Assembly: GCA_943787425.1 (NCBI GenBank)
Contig: CALSMJ010000004.1
Span: forward strand, 372,001-436,000
Reading direction: 5' to 3'
DNA: 64,000 nt
Source of the DNA: an uncultured Pseudomonadales bacterium
GTDB taxonomy: Bacteria > Pseudomonadota > Gammaproteobacteria > Pseudomonadales > Azotimanducaceae
Shown here: positions 44,128 through 54,055 of the stretch, piece by piece
Position numbering within the stretch: the stretch's first letter is position 1
Layout of the letters: each line of letters starts with the position of its first letter
Translations under genes and position numbers: made by a program
The notes under the pieces: generated by a model
Database searches by the model: none
What the model was told of the DNA's origin: nothing
What the model saw: only the letters and a program-made list of their open reading frames with translations

Positions 44128-45951
44128 ATGACTGATCTCAATGCAACCGTTCTTGCCGTCACTCAAGCGATTAGAGACCGGAGTCAACCGTTTCGGGATC
44201 CCTATCTGCAACGAATGAGTGATGCCAAGCGAGATCAGCCTCGCCGTGAGCAACTCAGTTGCGGCAACCTTGCCCATGGTTTTGCGGCCTGTGGCGCCGA
44301 AGACAAGCAACGTTTGAAACTCATGCAAAGCAGTAATATCGCGATGGTGACGGCTTACAACGATATGCTGTCAGCGCACCAGCCTTATGAAACCTATCCA
44401 AGCCAAATTAAGCAGGCGCTGGCCGAGATCGGTTGTACGGGCCAAATCGCCGCGGGTGTGCCGGCGATGTGTGACGGGGTGACGCAGGGCCGTGCTGGCA
44501 TGGAGCTCAGTTTGATGAGTCGCGATCTCATTGCGCAATGCACCGCCATTGGTCTCTGCCATGAAATGTTTGATGGGGTGCTGGCCTTGGGGGTTTGCGA
44601 CAAAATCGTGCCGGGGTTATTGATGGGGGCTTTGAGCTTTGGTCATCTGCCGACAATTTTTGTACCCGCGGGCCCCATGCCCTCTGGATTACCGAATAAG
44701 GAAAAACAGCGCATTCGTCAGCAATTCGCCCGTGGCGAAATCTCGCGGAACGCGCTACTCGAGGCGGAATCGGCGTCGTATCACAGTGCCGGCACGTGTA
44801 CTTTTTATGGAACGGCGAACAGTAATCAGGTCATGTTGGAAGCCATGGGGTTACAGTTGCCAGGCAGCTCTTTTATAAACCCTGAAGACCCGCTACGCGA
44901 GAAATTGACTCGCGCTGCGGCGGAACAAGTGACTCGTATTACGGCGCTTGGGTCGGACTATCGTCCGATTGGCGGCGTGGTCGATGAGCGCTCAATCGTG
45001 AACGCCGTGGTCGCGCTGCTTGCCTCAGGCGGCTCGACCAATCACACGATTCATTTGATTGCCATTGCGCGTGCTGCAGGCTTGATCCTGAATTGGTCCG
45101 ATTTCGCTGAACTGTCCGCTGTTGCGCCGCTCCTATGTAACATCTATCCCAATGGTGAGGCCGATGTGAATCACTTTCATGCCGCTGGCGGCACGGGTTG
45201 TCTGTTTCGCGCTTTGCTAGATCAAGGCTTGATGCACGCTGATGCCCAAGTGGTTTGGGGTGCCTCCTTTAGCGATTACACCCAGGAGCCGTGCGAGCGC
45301 GACGGCGCACTCAGTTGGCAGCAAGCGCCGAGCAGCTCGCTGGATGAGAAGGTGTTGCGAAGCGGGGATAACCCCTTCTCCGTCGAGGGTGGACTTAAGC
45401 TGTTGACAGGCAATCTGGGTCGAAGTGTTATTAAAACCTCCGCCGTTGCGCTTGATCGCCGCGTCATTACAGCGCCCGCGGTGGTCATTGAGCATCAGGA
45501 CGAGCTTGATGCGCTGTTTGCTGCAGGTGAATTGAATCACGATTGCGTGGTGGTGGTGCGCGGCCAAGGTCCCAAGGCCAATGGCATGCCCGAGTTGCAC
45601 AAACTAACGCCTTTTTTGGGCGCCTTACAAGATCAGGGTTATCGCGTTGCGCTTGTCACTGACGGTCGGATGAGTGGGGCATCGGGCAAGGTGCCGGCGG
45701 CAATTCATCTGACACCCGAAGCGCTCGATGGCGGTTTGATTGGTCGAATTCGAAGCGGCGATATGATTTGTCTAGATTCAGAGGCAGGGGTGCTCACGTT
45801 GCAGGTCGACGCCGAGGAATGCGCCAATCGCGCGGACTGGCAGCCCAGTCAAAATTTAGCCAATACCTGTGGCCGTCAGTTGTTCTCTTTAAATCGGGCG
45901 CAGCTCAACTGTGCTGAAGCCGGCGCCACCTATTTATTTGAGGCGGTCTAA
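44128..45951 (+). CDS. edd: 6-phosphogluconate dehydratase
   Basis: 607-residue Fe-S dehydratase that turns 6-phosphogluconate into KDPG, the first committed step of the Entner-Doudoroff path. It belongs to the IlvD/Edd family: [19 protein letters not shown], the cluster-ligand region [54 protein letters not shown] and [19 protein letters not shown] are all present. It heads the operon edd-glk-eda-zwf-pgl under two HexR sites; glk starts right after its stop. Confidence 0.97.
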   Translation: MTDLNATVLAVTQAIRDRSQPFRDPYLQRMSDAKRDQPRREQLSCGNLAHGFAACGAEDKQRLKLMQSSNIAMVTAYNDMLSAHQPYETYPSQIKQALAEIGCTGQIAAGVPAMCDGVTQGRAGMELSLMSRDLIAQCTAIGLCHEMFDGVLALGVCDKIVPGLLMGALSFGHLPTIFVPAGPMPSGLPNKEKQRIRQQFARGEISRNALLEAESASYHSAGTCTFYGTANSNQVMLEAMGLQLPGSSFINPEDPLREKLTRAAAEQVTRITALGSDYRPIGGVVDERSIVNAVVALLASGGSTNHTIHLIAIARAAGLILNWSDFAELSAVAPLLCNIYPNGEADVNHFHAAGGTGCLFRALLDQGLMHADAQVVWGASFSDYTQEPCERDGALSWQQAPSSSLDEKVLRSGDNPFSVEGGLKLLTGNLGRSVIKTSAVALDRRVITAPAVVIEHQDELDALFAAGELNHDCVVVVRGQGPKANGMPELHKLTPFLGALQDQGYRVALVTDGRMSGASGKVPAAIHLTPEALDGGLIGRIRSGDMICLDSEAGVLTLQVDAEECANRADWQPSQNLANTCGRQLFSLNRAQLNCAEAGATYLFEAV

Positions 45952-46938
45952 ATGCCCCAGCCCTGGTGGATGATTGCCGATATTGGCGGTACCAATGCCC
46001 GGTTTTGGGCGGTGTCGCCCCAATCTGTGGCGCCCTTATGGCAGGGACATTATTTGGTTGGTGACTATCCCAATTTCTCCGATGTGCTCGATCAGGTGTT
46101 GATTGATCTCAAAGTGCATCAAGCGCTGAGCGATCGACCCGAACGGGCCTGTTTTGCGGTTGCCTGCCCGACCGATCTGGATCGAATGGTGTTCACCAAC
46201 AGTCATTGGAATTTTACCCGTTCGGAATTGGTTATGGCTTTGGGTGCTAGCCAAGTGTCGGTGATGAATGACTTTGTCGCCGTCGCACATGGCGTGGCCG
46301 CAATGAAGGATGGGGAATCGCGCCAGATTGGTGGCAGCAGGGTGCAGAATGATCGACCTCGCGTCGTGCTTGGCGCGGGCACCGGACTGGGTGTTGCCGC
46401 ACTCATCCCGGCGGGGGACAGTTATGTGGTGGTTGAAAGTGAGGGTGGGCATGCCGATTATGCGCCGATCGGGGATCTGCAGATCGAAGTCAAACGAAAG
46501 CTACGATCGCAATTTAATCGTGTCTGCGTCGAGCGGGTTGTGTCCGGTCCTGGGCTGGTCAATATTGCCAGCGCGCTGTGTGCGCTCAAACATCGCACTC
46601 AGCGGTTTGCAACGCCCGCCGAAATTGTTGCGGCCGCGCTGGAAGATCAAGATGAGATTGCCCTGGAAACGTTGGATTTTTTCTGCGAAGTCGCTGGCGC
46701 GGTTGCTGGGAACTTAGCCTTGACGTTTGGTGCCAAGGGTGGGGTTTATATTGCTGGCGGTGTGATCCCGCGCTTTGCATCAATTTTGGTAAAGAGCGGC
46801 TTTCGCGCCGCCTTTGAAGACAAGGGCCGATTTCGAGATTACTTGAGCGAAATCCCATGTTTTTTGGTGACCCAGCCCGACTTAGGGCTTATTGGCGCTG
46901 CGCATTTTCTGAATTTAGAGAGTACACATCATGCTTGA
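45952..46938 (+). CDS. glk: Glucokinase
   Basis: 328 residues, ATP-dependent, cytosolic. The phosphate-binding motif is ADIGGTNARFW; MNDFVAVAHG, LGAGTGLGVAAL and ESEGGHADYAP are the glucose- and ATP-site segments of the E. coli Glk group. The ATG touches the edd stop with GAGGCGG inside edd as ribosome site; its end overlaps eda by 8 bases. It phosphorylates the free glucose released from imported glucans. Confidence 0.96.
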   Translation: MPQPWWMIADIGGTNARFWAVSPQSVAPLWQGHYLVGDYPNFSDVLDQVLIDLKVHQALSDRPERACFAVACPTDLDRMVFTNSHWNFTRSELVMALGASQVSVMNDFVAVAHGVAAMKDGESRQIGGSRVQNDRPRVVLGAGTGLGVAALIPAGDSYVVVESEGGHADYAPIGDLQIEVKRKLRSQFNRVCVERVVSGPGLVNIASALCALKHRTQRFATPAEIVAAALEDQDEIALETLDFFCEVAGAVAGNLALTFGAKGGVYIAGGVIPRFASILVKSGFRAAFEDKGRFRDYLSEIPCFLVTQPDLGLIGAAHFLNLESTHHA

Positions 46939-47605
46939 GGCAATTTTCACGCATCAAAAAATTATCCCGGTGATTACGCTCGATCGGGTTGAAGATGCCG
47001 TGCCCTTAGCGGAGGCGTTATCAAACGGCGGCCTGGATGTGCTTGAGGTGACTTTTCGCACAGAAGCCGCGGCAGCGGCGATCCAAGCCATTCGTGATCA
47101 AGTGCCGGCGGTGACCGTTGGTGCCGGCACCGTCACCAGTCCCAAAATTTTGCAGGCGGCTGAAACCGCTGGCGCCACGTTTTTTGTGTCGCCTGGGGCA
47201 ACCGATGGTTTGTTAGCGGCAGCGGATCCGAAGTCTTTTTTACCAGGCGTCGCAACGTTAAGCGAGATGATGCGCGCGTTTGATGCTGGGTTTCGGGTGC
47301 AAAAGTTTTTTCCAGCCGAAGCCTTGGGTGGGACGCGTTTTTTGAACTCGGTGTCCGCGCCGTTACCCCAGCTTCAGTTTTGTGCAACCGGTGGGATCCA
47401 TGCGGGGAACTTGGCAGCGTATCTAGCGCTGCCATCCGTCCTGGCCATTGGCGGCTCCTGGATGGTGCCCGCTGGATATATTCGTGCGGGGAAATGGGAT
47501 GACATTACGCGCCTAGCCAAGACAGCGTGCAGTTTGGCAGTCAGCGCTATCGGCCCAGGTCTTGATAAGACCGTCCAGTCAAAAGGAAGCCTGTCGCATG
47601 AGTGA
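46931..47605 (+). CDS. eda: KDPG aldolase
   Basis: 224 residues, a class I aldolase splitting KDPG to pyruvate and glyceraldehyde-3-phosphate. Catalytic Glu in LEVTFRT, GAGTVTSPK, the Schiff-base Lys in VQKFFPAEALGG and the phosphate loop TGGIHAGNL are all in place. It overlaps glk by 8 bases at its start and zwf by 8 bases at its end, showing tight translational coupling. Confidence 0.96.
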   Translation: MLEAIFTHQKIIPVITLDRVEDAVPLAEALSNGGLDVLEVTFRTEAAAAAIQAIRDQVPAVTVGAGTVTSPKILQAAETAGATFFVSPGATDGLLAAADPKSFLPGVATLSEMMRAFDAGFRVQKFFPAEALGGTRFLNSVSAPLPQLQFCATGGIHAGNLAAYLALPSVLAIGGSWMVPAGYIRAGKWDDITRLAKTACSLAVSAIGPGLDKTVQSKGSLSHE

Positions 47606-49058
47606 GCAAAATATTGATCTCGTGATCTTCGGCGGATTAGGCGACTTAGCGGGGCGAAAATTACTGCCTGCGCTTTACCAGATTGAACGCAGCGGCCTCT
47701 TATCAGAGCGTATTCGGTTGGCCGTGGTTGGCCGCGATGAGATCGAGACGCAGGGCTTTTTAAAGTACGCCGAAACGAGACTCAAGCAAACCTTGGCAGC
47801 CCCTGATTGGTCAGATGCTGCGTGGGGAAAGCTTGCGCGTCGCTTTTCGTATCTGAGTTTGGATTTTTCAAATAAAAAGCATTACGAGCGTTTAAAGGCC
47901 TGGATCACGCCGGAACGCGTCTTGGTGTATTACCTGGCAACGCCGCCGAGTTTGTTTGGGCCCATCAGTCAGCATCTCAACGATACAGGTTGCATTGATG
48001 CTGCAGCTCGGATCGTTTTGGAAAAGCCGATTGGTCATGATCTTGAAAGTTCGAGAGTCGTCAATGACACGGTGGGGCGATTTTTTGCTGAGCGCAATAT
48101 CTACCGGATCGATCACTACCTAGGCAAAGAAACCGTCCAAAATTTATTAGCGCTGCGGTTCGCCAATCGACTGATCAACTCGCAATGGGACAACACCTGC
48201 ATTGATCATGTCCAGATTACCGTGGCTGAAACGGTCGGGATCGAAGGTCGTTGGGGCTATTACGATCAGGTCGGCCAACTGCGTGATATGGTTCAGAATC
48301 ACTTGTTGCAGTTGCTTTGTATGGTTGCGATGGAGCCGCCAAACTCCTTTGCCGCGGATGAAATTCGAGCGGAAAAAGTCAAGATCTTACGGGCACTCAC
48401 CATTATTGATGCCAGTAAGGTCGAAGACCATGCGGTGCGTGGCCAATATTCGGCGGGTTGGATTGCGGGCGAGCCGGTGGTGGGTTACACCGAGGAGGCT
48501 GGCTGCACGAACCCGCATTCCAAGACCGAGACGTTTGTTGCGATTAAAGCCCACATCGATAACTGGCGTTGGTCAGGGGTGCCTTTTTATCTTCGAACCG
48601 GCAAGGGCCTGAGCGAAAAGGTCACGCAAGTTGTGATTGCCTATAAGCATCATCCCCATGCGATTTTTCCGGATCGACAAGATGCCGGCATGAATCGTTT
48701 GGTCATTCGACTCCAGCCCAATGAAGGCATTCAGCTGGAAATGGCCTCTAAAAAGCAAAGTTTGAAGGATCGGTTGAGTCTTGAAAAACGGATCCTAAAC
48801 TTGGATTTCTTTGATGCCGCCGGCGAAGTCCGGATCCCGGATGCGTACGAGCGACTGCTGTTAGAGGTGTTTAAGGGAGATCAATGGCTGTTCGTTAGCC
48901 GGGAAGAAATTGAGGCTTCCTGGCATTGGTGCGACAGCCTTATTGCGGCCTGGACCGCAGAAGCGCTCAAGGTGCATCGCTATAGCGCGGGGTCTTCGGG
49001 GCCGGCAAAGGCTGAAATGCTGATTGAACGGGACGATCGAAGTTGGTTCGGCGAATGA
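47598..49058 (+). CDS. zwf: Glucose-6-phosphate 1-dehydrogenase
   Basis: 486 residues, NADP-dependent. The nucleotide site is LVIFGGLGDLAGRKLLPALY, the substrate motif RIDHYLGKETVQNLLALRFAN, and VYYLATPPSLF precedes it. Start at ATG 47598, with AAAGGAAG upstream; the open frame to 47562 is inside eda. Its TGA overlaps the pgl ATG (ATGA). The order edd-glk-eda-zwf-pgl puts the entire glucose-to-triose route in one transcript. Confidence 0.97.
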   Translation: MSEQNIDLVIFGGLGDLAGRKLLPALYQIERSGLLSERIRLAVVGRDEIETQGFLKYAETRLKQTLAAPDWSDAAWGKLARRFSYLSLDFSNKKHYERLKAWITPERVLVYYLATPPSLFGPISQHLNDTGCIDAAARIVLEKPIGHDLESSRVVNDTVGRFFAERNIYRIDHYLGKETVQNLLALRFANRLINSQWDNTCIDHVQITVAETVGIEGRWGYYDQVGQLRDMVQNHLLQLLCMVAMEPPNSFAADEIRAEKVKILRALTIIDASKVEDHAVRGQYSAGWIAGEPVVGYTEEAGCTNPHSKTETFVAIKAHIDNWRWSGVPFYLRTGKGLSEKVTQVVIAYKHHPHAIFPDRQDAGMNRLVIRLQPNEGIQLEMASKKQSLKDRLSLEKRILNLDFFDAAGEVRIPDAYERLLLEVFKGDQWLFVSREEIEASWHWCDSLIAAWTAEALKVHRYSAGSSGPAKAEMLIERDDRSWFGE

Positions 49059-49751
49059 GTTTTTTGTTGAATGACTTTGAGCGCGCGGAAGTCCTCGAGG
49101 CGGCGCTGAGTGACCGGTTGATCGATGCCTTAGCGGCTGCAATTGATGCGCGAGGGGAGGCTATTTTAGCAGTATCGGGTGGTCGCACGCCCGCAGGCCT
49201 CTTTAAGTGTTTAAGCGGACGCGCCGCTGGATTTCTCAAAGGTGATGATCACGCTGACCGACGAGCGTTGCGTGCCGTTGGACCATCCTGACAGCAATGC
49301 TCAAATGGTTCAGCGCTTATTATTGCAGGGCAACGCCAAGCATTCCCGGTTCATTCCTTTATATGACGGCGCAGAGAACCCCGCAGCGCAGGGAGCGGCT
49401 TTGGACCAGCAATTTAAGAGTTTGCCCACCTTCGATGCGGTGGTGTTGGGAATGGGCTTAGACGGCCATACAGCCTCGTTGTTTCCAGGCGCCACGGATT
49501 TACCAGCGGCCATGGATCTTAGCAGCGATAGGGCTGTGACCAGGATCCAGCCGTTAACCGCGCCACACGCAAGAATGAGTCTTACCGCGTCGCGATTGCT
49601 CAAGACGCGGGCCTTAATCTTGCATGTGACCGGTGACGAGAAATTACGGCTGCTCAATGAAGTCAGTCGCGGGGCTGATGTGATGCACTATCCGGTGGGT
49701 CTGTTCTTGGCGCACAATGGGCCGGCAATCGAGGTGTTTTGGGCGCCATGA
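49055..49751 (+). pseudogene. pgl: 6-phosphogluconolactonase, one frameshift as read
   Basis: The first 60 residues (MSFLLNDFERAEVLEAALSD, then ILAVSGGRTPAGLFKCLSG) and the rest (FSKVMITLTDERCVPLDHPD, LGMGLDGHTASLFPG, LHVTGDEK) are in different frames; the junction is near 49215-49235 and equals one extra base. Corrected, the gene is 696 nt, 231 residues, the DevB-type length, and every motif is intact. It hydrolyses 6-phosphogluconolactone between Zwf and Edd. The start overlaps the zwf stop. As the other pathway genes are intact, an error in the read is likelier than loss. Confidence 0.9.
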
Positions 49752-50021
49752 TGGTGTCCTAAGTCGGGCGCGGCGGTGCCTGCGCGCGTTGGTTTCGGGT
49801 AAGGCAGCCTGTTCTGATCTGAATTGGTCGGCAGATTAAGACGGGGTATTAAATCAGAGCCTTTGCGCAACCTATTATGGAAGCCTTTGCGCGGCAATTG
49901 TTCTTTATGAAACCAGGTCCTTGTCGTGGCATGGAAGACCCGAAGATCGCGCCGTCCGAGATGCTGACGATTTAGGCGATAGCCTTGACTGATGAAAGCC
50001 GGTGTCGTGATGAATCGGGAT

Positions 50022-50891
50022 TCAGGTATCTTGCTCAGCGCTATTGAATCGCGTTGAGGCTAAACTTGCCTTAATGCGGGCGAGATGCGGCCGGTGCGCC
50101 TGGCCCTGCCTTAGGGTGACCCCGGTTGCGATGACATCCAAAAGCGTTAACTGCGCTAGGCGGGATGTCATGGGCAGGTACTCATCGGTGTCCTCGCCGA
50201 CATCGAGCGTGATCGCAAGGTCGCTTGCGCGGGCGAGGGGCGAGGCGGGTGCCGTAATGCTAATGACCGTTCCGAGCGAATCGCGCGCAAGGCGCGCCGT
50301 TTCAACAAGTCCAATGGTGCGCCCGGTGTAAGAGATGATGATGAATAAATCACCTGGCTTTGATGCGGCAGCCAGCATGCGTTGCATTAGCGGGTCTTGA
50401 TGCGCTGAGACGGGCGTGTTGAATCTAAAAAACTTGAACTCAGCGTCTTGGGCCACCGGTCCAGAATTGCCTTGACCAAAAAAATAAATGCGCTTCGAGG
50501 CCACCACTTCATCAATCACGTGATGGATGAGTTTCGGGTCGATACTGTCTCGGGTTTTTTCAAGGGCATGGATGCTGGCGTTGAATATTTTAGGGGTGAA
50601 CGTCGGGGCGGTATCGTCTTCGGCAACTGCGCTGTTAATGAACCGAGCGCCGGATGCCAAGGATAGCGCAAGCTTCAATTTGAAATCTGGAAACCCGGTC
50701 GCGCCGAGCCGTTTACAAAACCGATTGACGGTGGGTTCGCTGACCGCCGCGGCCTGAGCCAAGCGTGCAATCGATGAGCGAGTTGTCAGCTCTGGATTGG
50801 CAAGAATCGCATCGGCAACCTTTTGCTCGGCCTTGCTGAAGGCTTGTGCGGGTTTGGCCAGATTGGATAGCAGGTTTTGGGGTGTTGTCAT
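50022..50891 (-). CDS. hexR: HexR transcriptional regulator of central carbon metabolism
   Basis: 289 residues of the RpiR family. The N-terminal helix-turn-helix contains SSIARLAQAAAVSEPTVNRF; the C-terminal SIS sugar-phosphate domain begins near ASKRIYFFGQGNSGPVAQDA. HexR binds KDPG and controls edd, zwf, gap and related genes. It is convergent with pgl and divergent from gap; HexR-type sites lie in front of both edd and gap. ATG 50891 has GGAG upstream; the frame is open to 50969. Confidence 0.95.
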   Translation of the reverse strand: MTTPQNLLSNLAKPAQAFSKAEQKVADAILANPELTTRSSIARLAQAAAVSEPTVNRFCKRLGATGFPDFKLKLALSLASGARFINSAVAEDDTAPTFTPKIFNASIHALEKTRDSIDPKLIHHVIDEVVASKRIYFFGQGNSGPVAQDAEFKFFRFNTPVSAHQDPLMQRMLAAASKPGDLFIIISYTGRTIGLVETARLARDSLGTVISITAPASPLARASDLAITLDVGEDTDEYLPMTSRLAQLTLLDVIATGVTLRQGQAHRPHLARIKASLASTRFNSAEQDT

Positions 50892-51013
50892 GGCTGGGCT
50901 CCAAAGAAACAAGGCTGAGGTCACGGTTAAACAGATAAAATCATGTAACCCTGCAACATAATATGCCAATCAAGACCCGTTGAGCGGTGTTTTGGGTCCT
51001 CAAATCGCATTTA

Positions 51014-51028
51014 TGTAATTTAATTAGG
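51014..51028. promoter_or_regulatory. HexR-like site in the hexR-gap spacer
   Basis: TGTAATTTAATTAGG fits TGTARTWWWAYTACA at 13 of 15 positions. A further GTAATTTTTAC palindrome lies about 15 bp on. In the divergent spacer, so it may serve hexR autoregulation as well as gap. Confidence 0.6.
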
Positions 51029-51065
51029 TAATTTTTACTAATTTATTGCAATATCCTCTTATAAA

Positions 51066-51080
51066 TGTATTTTTATTACA
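51066..51080. promoter_or_regulatory. HexR operator upstream of gap
   Basis: TGTATTTTTATTACA fits the HexR consensus at 14 of 15 positions (only the R position differs). It is 141 bp before the gap start. The spacer 50892-51220 is strongly AT-rich here and is the promoter area for both hexR and gap. Confidence 0.75.
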
Positions 51081-51220
51081 TACTGTGCCTTTTATGTAAC
51101 GATCCCTTTATGGAGAGAAGTAGGACCTGGCGTTGCACTAAGCGCGAGGTGCTCCGAGTTGGCGGTCGATCGGCGTCCGCGACCCCGGAATCTTGTGAAG
51201 TCAGTTTTAGGAGTCCGTCA

Positions 51221-52250
51221 ATGACGTTAAGAATCGCGATTAATGGTTATGGCCGAATTGGCCGCAATATCGTCCGCGCGCTGTACGAGAATCCCCGCTT
51301 TGAACGCAGTATTGAGATTGTTGCCATCAACGATTTGGCAAGCTTCGAGGCGATGGCGCACTTGACAGCAGTTTGACTCGACGCACGGGCGGTTTGACCG
51401 CCCCGTCGTTCTGCAGGGCGATAAGCTCTGGATCGGCGAGGATCAAATTCAGTTGTTGTCGATTGCGGATCCGATAGCACTGCCTTGGCGCGACCTTGCG
51501 GTTGACTTGGTGCTCGAGTGTAGTGGCGCTTTATTAGCCCGCGCTCAAGCTGAGCAGCATCTGCAGGCCGGTGCGGGTCGGGTGCTGGTCTCGGCGCCAG
51601 GCAAGGATCTGGACGCGACGCTGGTTTATGGTGTCAATGAGCAGATGCTCAAACCGGAGCACCGGTTAATCTCCAATGCGTCCTGTACCACCAATTGTCT
51701 TGCGCCGCTGTGCCAAACCCTCGATGCCGCCTTTGGTATTGAGAGCGGGTTAATGACGACGATCCATGCCTATACCTCGGATCAGCGTTTGAATGATGCG
51801 TTGCATGATGATCTGTATCGGGCTCGCGCCGCGGCGCAATCCATGATTCCAACCAAGACCGGGGCCGCGGTTGCCATTGGCGAAGTGCTGCCGCAATTGC
51901 GGGGTCGGCTGGACGGACTGGCGGTAAGAGTGCCAACGCTGAATGTGTCGCTTGTTGACTTAACCTTTACGGCTCAGCGGGCGGTAACGGCGCCGGAGGT
52001 CAACGAGCTAATGCGACAAGCCGCCGTCAATGATCAAAAAGGGGTTTTGGCGTATAACGATCAACCTTTGGTTTCGGTTGACTTCAATCATTCACCGTTT
52101 TCGTGCAACTTTGATGGCAACCACACGCGAGTGATGGGACGTCTCGTCAAAGTGCTGGCTTGGTATGATAACGAGTGGGGCTTTTCGAATCGGATGCTCG
52201 ATCAAGCGCTGATAATGGGGCGGGCAGAAGCCCTCGTGGTTGCGGCCTGA
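51221..52250 (+). pseudogene. gap: Glyceraldehyde-3-phosphate dehydrogenase, one frameshift as read
   Basis: The N-terminus [20 protein letters not shown] (NAD site) runs to about 51360; then one extra A in CTTGACAGCAG moves the frame, and the protein goes on with [20 protein letters not shown]. The catalytic Cys is in SNASCTTNCLAP; WYDNEWGFSNRM is near the end. Without the extra base the gene is 1029 nt, 342 residues. ATG 51221 follows TAGGAG. Its place beside hexR with HexR sites matches the gap-1 copy of Pseudomonas, which serves the Entner-Doudoroff route. A second gap gene may exist elsewhere. Confidence 0.92.
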
Positions 52251-52294
52251 TCCTTAAGGCGCAGTACATAATTTAAGAATAGGAAATCGAATCA

Positions 52295-52350
52295 ATGGGT
52301 TTGAAACAATGGGTTTAATGCGATGGGCCTAAAGCGATGGGTTATAGCGG
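52295..52350. repeat. 28-bp tandem duplication over the GH16 start codon
   Basis: Two 28-bp copies begin at 52295 and 52323, each starting ATGGG and each able to encode MGLK(Q/R)WV. The first copy has the better ribosome site (AGGA at 52281-52284) but stops after seven codons; the second starts the laminarinase. Confidence 0.75.
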
Positions 52351-53736
52351 GCCTTATTGGACTGAGCGCCCAAGTTGTCACGTTGCTCGGGTTCTCAGAT
52401 GCAGTGGTGGCAGCGGTTGACGGATCACGGCCCCCGCCCTCGGCCCTGCAAGGGGTCGTCTCGCTGAACGTTGGCGGCAAAGCTTATGTTGCCGGCGATG
52501 GTCGGCATTTTAGCGGTGATGATTGCGCGGTTGAGCAGTCAGACAGCCCGTGCGCAAACATGGCATCGATCAAGGGCACTCAGCATATCCCGCTCTATCA
52601 ATCTTACCGTCTTGGCGAGCAAGCCTATGATTTTGAGGTGCCAAACGGCGACTATGCGGTGACGTTGCACTTTGCCGAGCCCTTTGACCAAGCCGTTGGG
52701 TCGCGCGTTTTTGATGTGCTGGTCCAAGGCCAGCCTATCTTTCAGCAGCTCGATGTGCGCGCAAATCGAGATGGACATCATCAGGCAGCATTATCTCGAA
52801 CTGTTGATCATATTGCGGTCAGTGACGGTCGGCTCGAGGTTGAGCTTAAAGCGGTGCAGGGAGCGCCGATTCTCAGTGCGATTGAAGCCTTCCAACGGGT
52901 TTCCGTGCCCGATACTGCAGCCCGGCTAATTTGGTCGGATGAGTTTGACGACGCGCCCCAAGATGGCCGCCAGGCACCGCGTTCAGACCGCTGGGCCATC
53001 GATATTTGGCCCGCTCAGGAAAGTCAATGATGAAGACCAGGCCTACACTGCCCGGCACCAAAATGTCCGAGTTGAATCGGGTGTTTTGATTCTTGAGGCG
53101 CATCAGGAGGCTTACCAAGGCGCGGATTACACCTCCGCACGGGTTCATACCAAAGGCTTATTGGATCTGCAGTATGGGCAGATTGAGGTGCGGGCTAAGT
53201 TGCCCCGAGGTCAGGGCACGTGGCCCGCGATTTGGATGCTGCCGTCTAACCCTTTTAAGTTTGCCACCACCTGTGATGCCTCGGTGCCCGAATGGCAGGG
53301 CAATGCTGACTGCGATGCTTGGCCCAATAGCGGCGAAATCGACATCATGGAACATGTCGGGTTTGATCCGGGTGTCGTTCACGGCACAGTCCATACCAAG
53401 GCCTACTATTGGGCAAATTGGAATCAGCACAAAGGTAGTATTGTTTTGCCTGATTTTGATCAATTTCACCGCTATCAGTTGATTTGGACGGCGGATCAAA
53501 TCACCTGGTTGGTTGATGATATCCCCTACTTTAGCTATGTCCGTGAATCGCAGGATTGGGCGGCGTGGCCTTTTTCAGAGCCTTTTCATTTGATTTTAAA
53601 CCTGGCTATGGGTGGAAACTGGGGGCGCGCCGGTGGGCCAATCGACAATCGCGCGTTGCCGGCTCGAATGGAAGTCGATTATGTGCGGGTGTATGCCTTG
53701 GAAGCAGATGTTTCAGAGGGCTCATATCCCGAATGA
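52323..53736 (+). pseudogene. Secreted malectin-domain + GH16 beta-glucanase (laminarinase), one frameshift as read
   Basis: A signal peptide (MGLKRWVIAGLIGL ... SDAVVAA) leads into a malectin-like carbohydrate-binding domain, about residues 43-195 (VVSLNVGGKAYVAGDGRHFS, GDYAVTLHFAEPF). A GH16 domain follows with LIWSDEFD, GQIEVRAKLPRGQGTWPAIW and the catalytic EIDIME at 53335-53352. One extra C near 53019 (GCTCAGG) shifts the frame between WPA and RKVNDEDQAYT; corrected length is 470 residues. Catalytic residues are complete, so the enzyme should cut beta-1,3-glucan. It lies directly behind the hexR/gap genes and before the glucan-locus genes. Confidence 0.88.
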
Positions 53737-54055
53737 GTCCGTCCGTTGGGCGTCAATTATGACCTTGCAGGATGGCTGCTGGTCGGTGATGTTAGCGCAG
53801 CGCTTGAGGAAGGTGCCTGATCAATCCATGGAGCACCCAATTCACGAATTCACGAAGTTTTTCGATGCGGACGCTTGGTTTTCTTGGTCTTGGCGGCGAA
53901 TTTTGCATTTCTGAGCTAGCGATTCCGTCTCACCGCATATATCTCCCTATTCACCGTTTTAGGCTGGAGGTGGTGCGGTGCCGCGCAGAGAATGTGAGAG
54001 TTAAAAATCTATAGATCGGTCCGTTCGATCGTATACAACTTAGCTAGGGGAAGAC
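53737..54055. other. Spacer between laminarinase and repeat-lipoprotein genes
   Basis: 319 bp with no credible gene. It holds a short direct repeat (ATTCACGA twice near 53840) and, close to the lipoprotein start, a GATCGGTCCGTTCGATC partial palindrome near 54013. The downstream gene has its own ribosome site, AGGGGAAG, ending about 4 bases before the ATG, so a separate promoter is likely. Confidence 0.45.
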
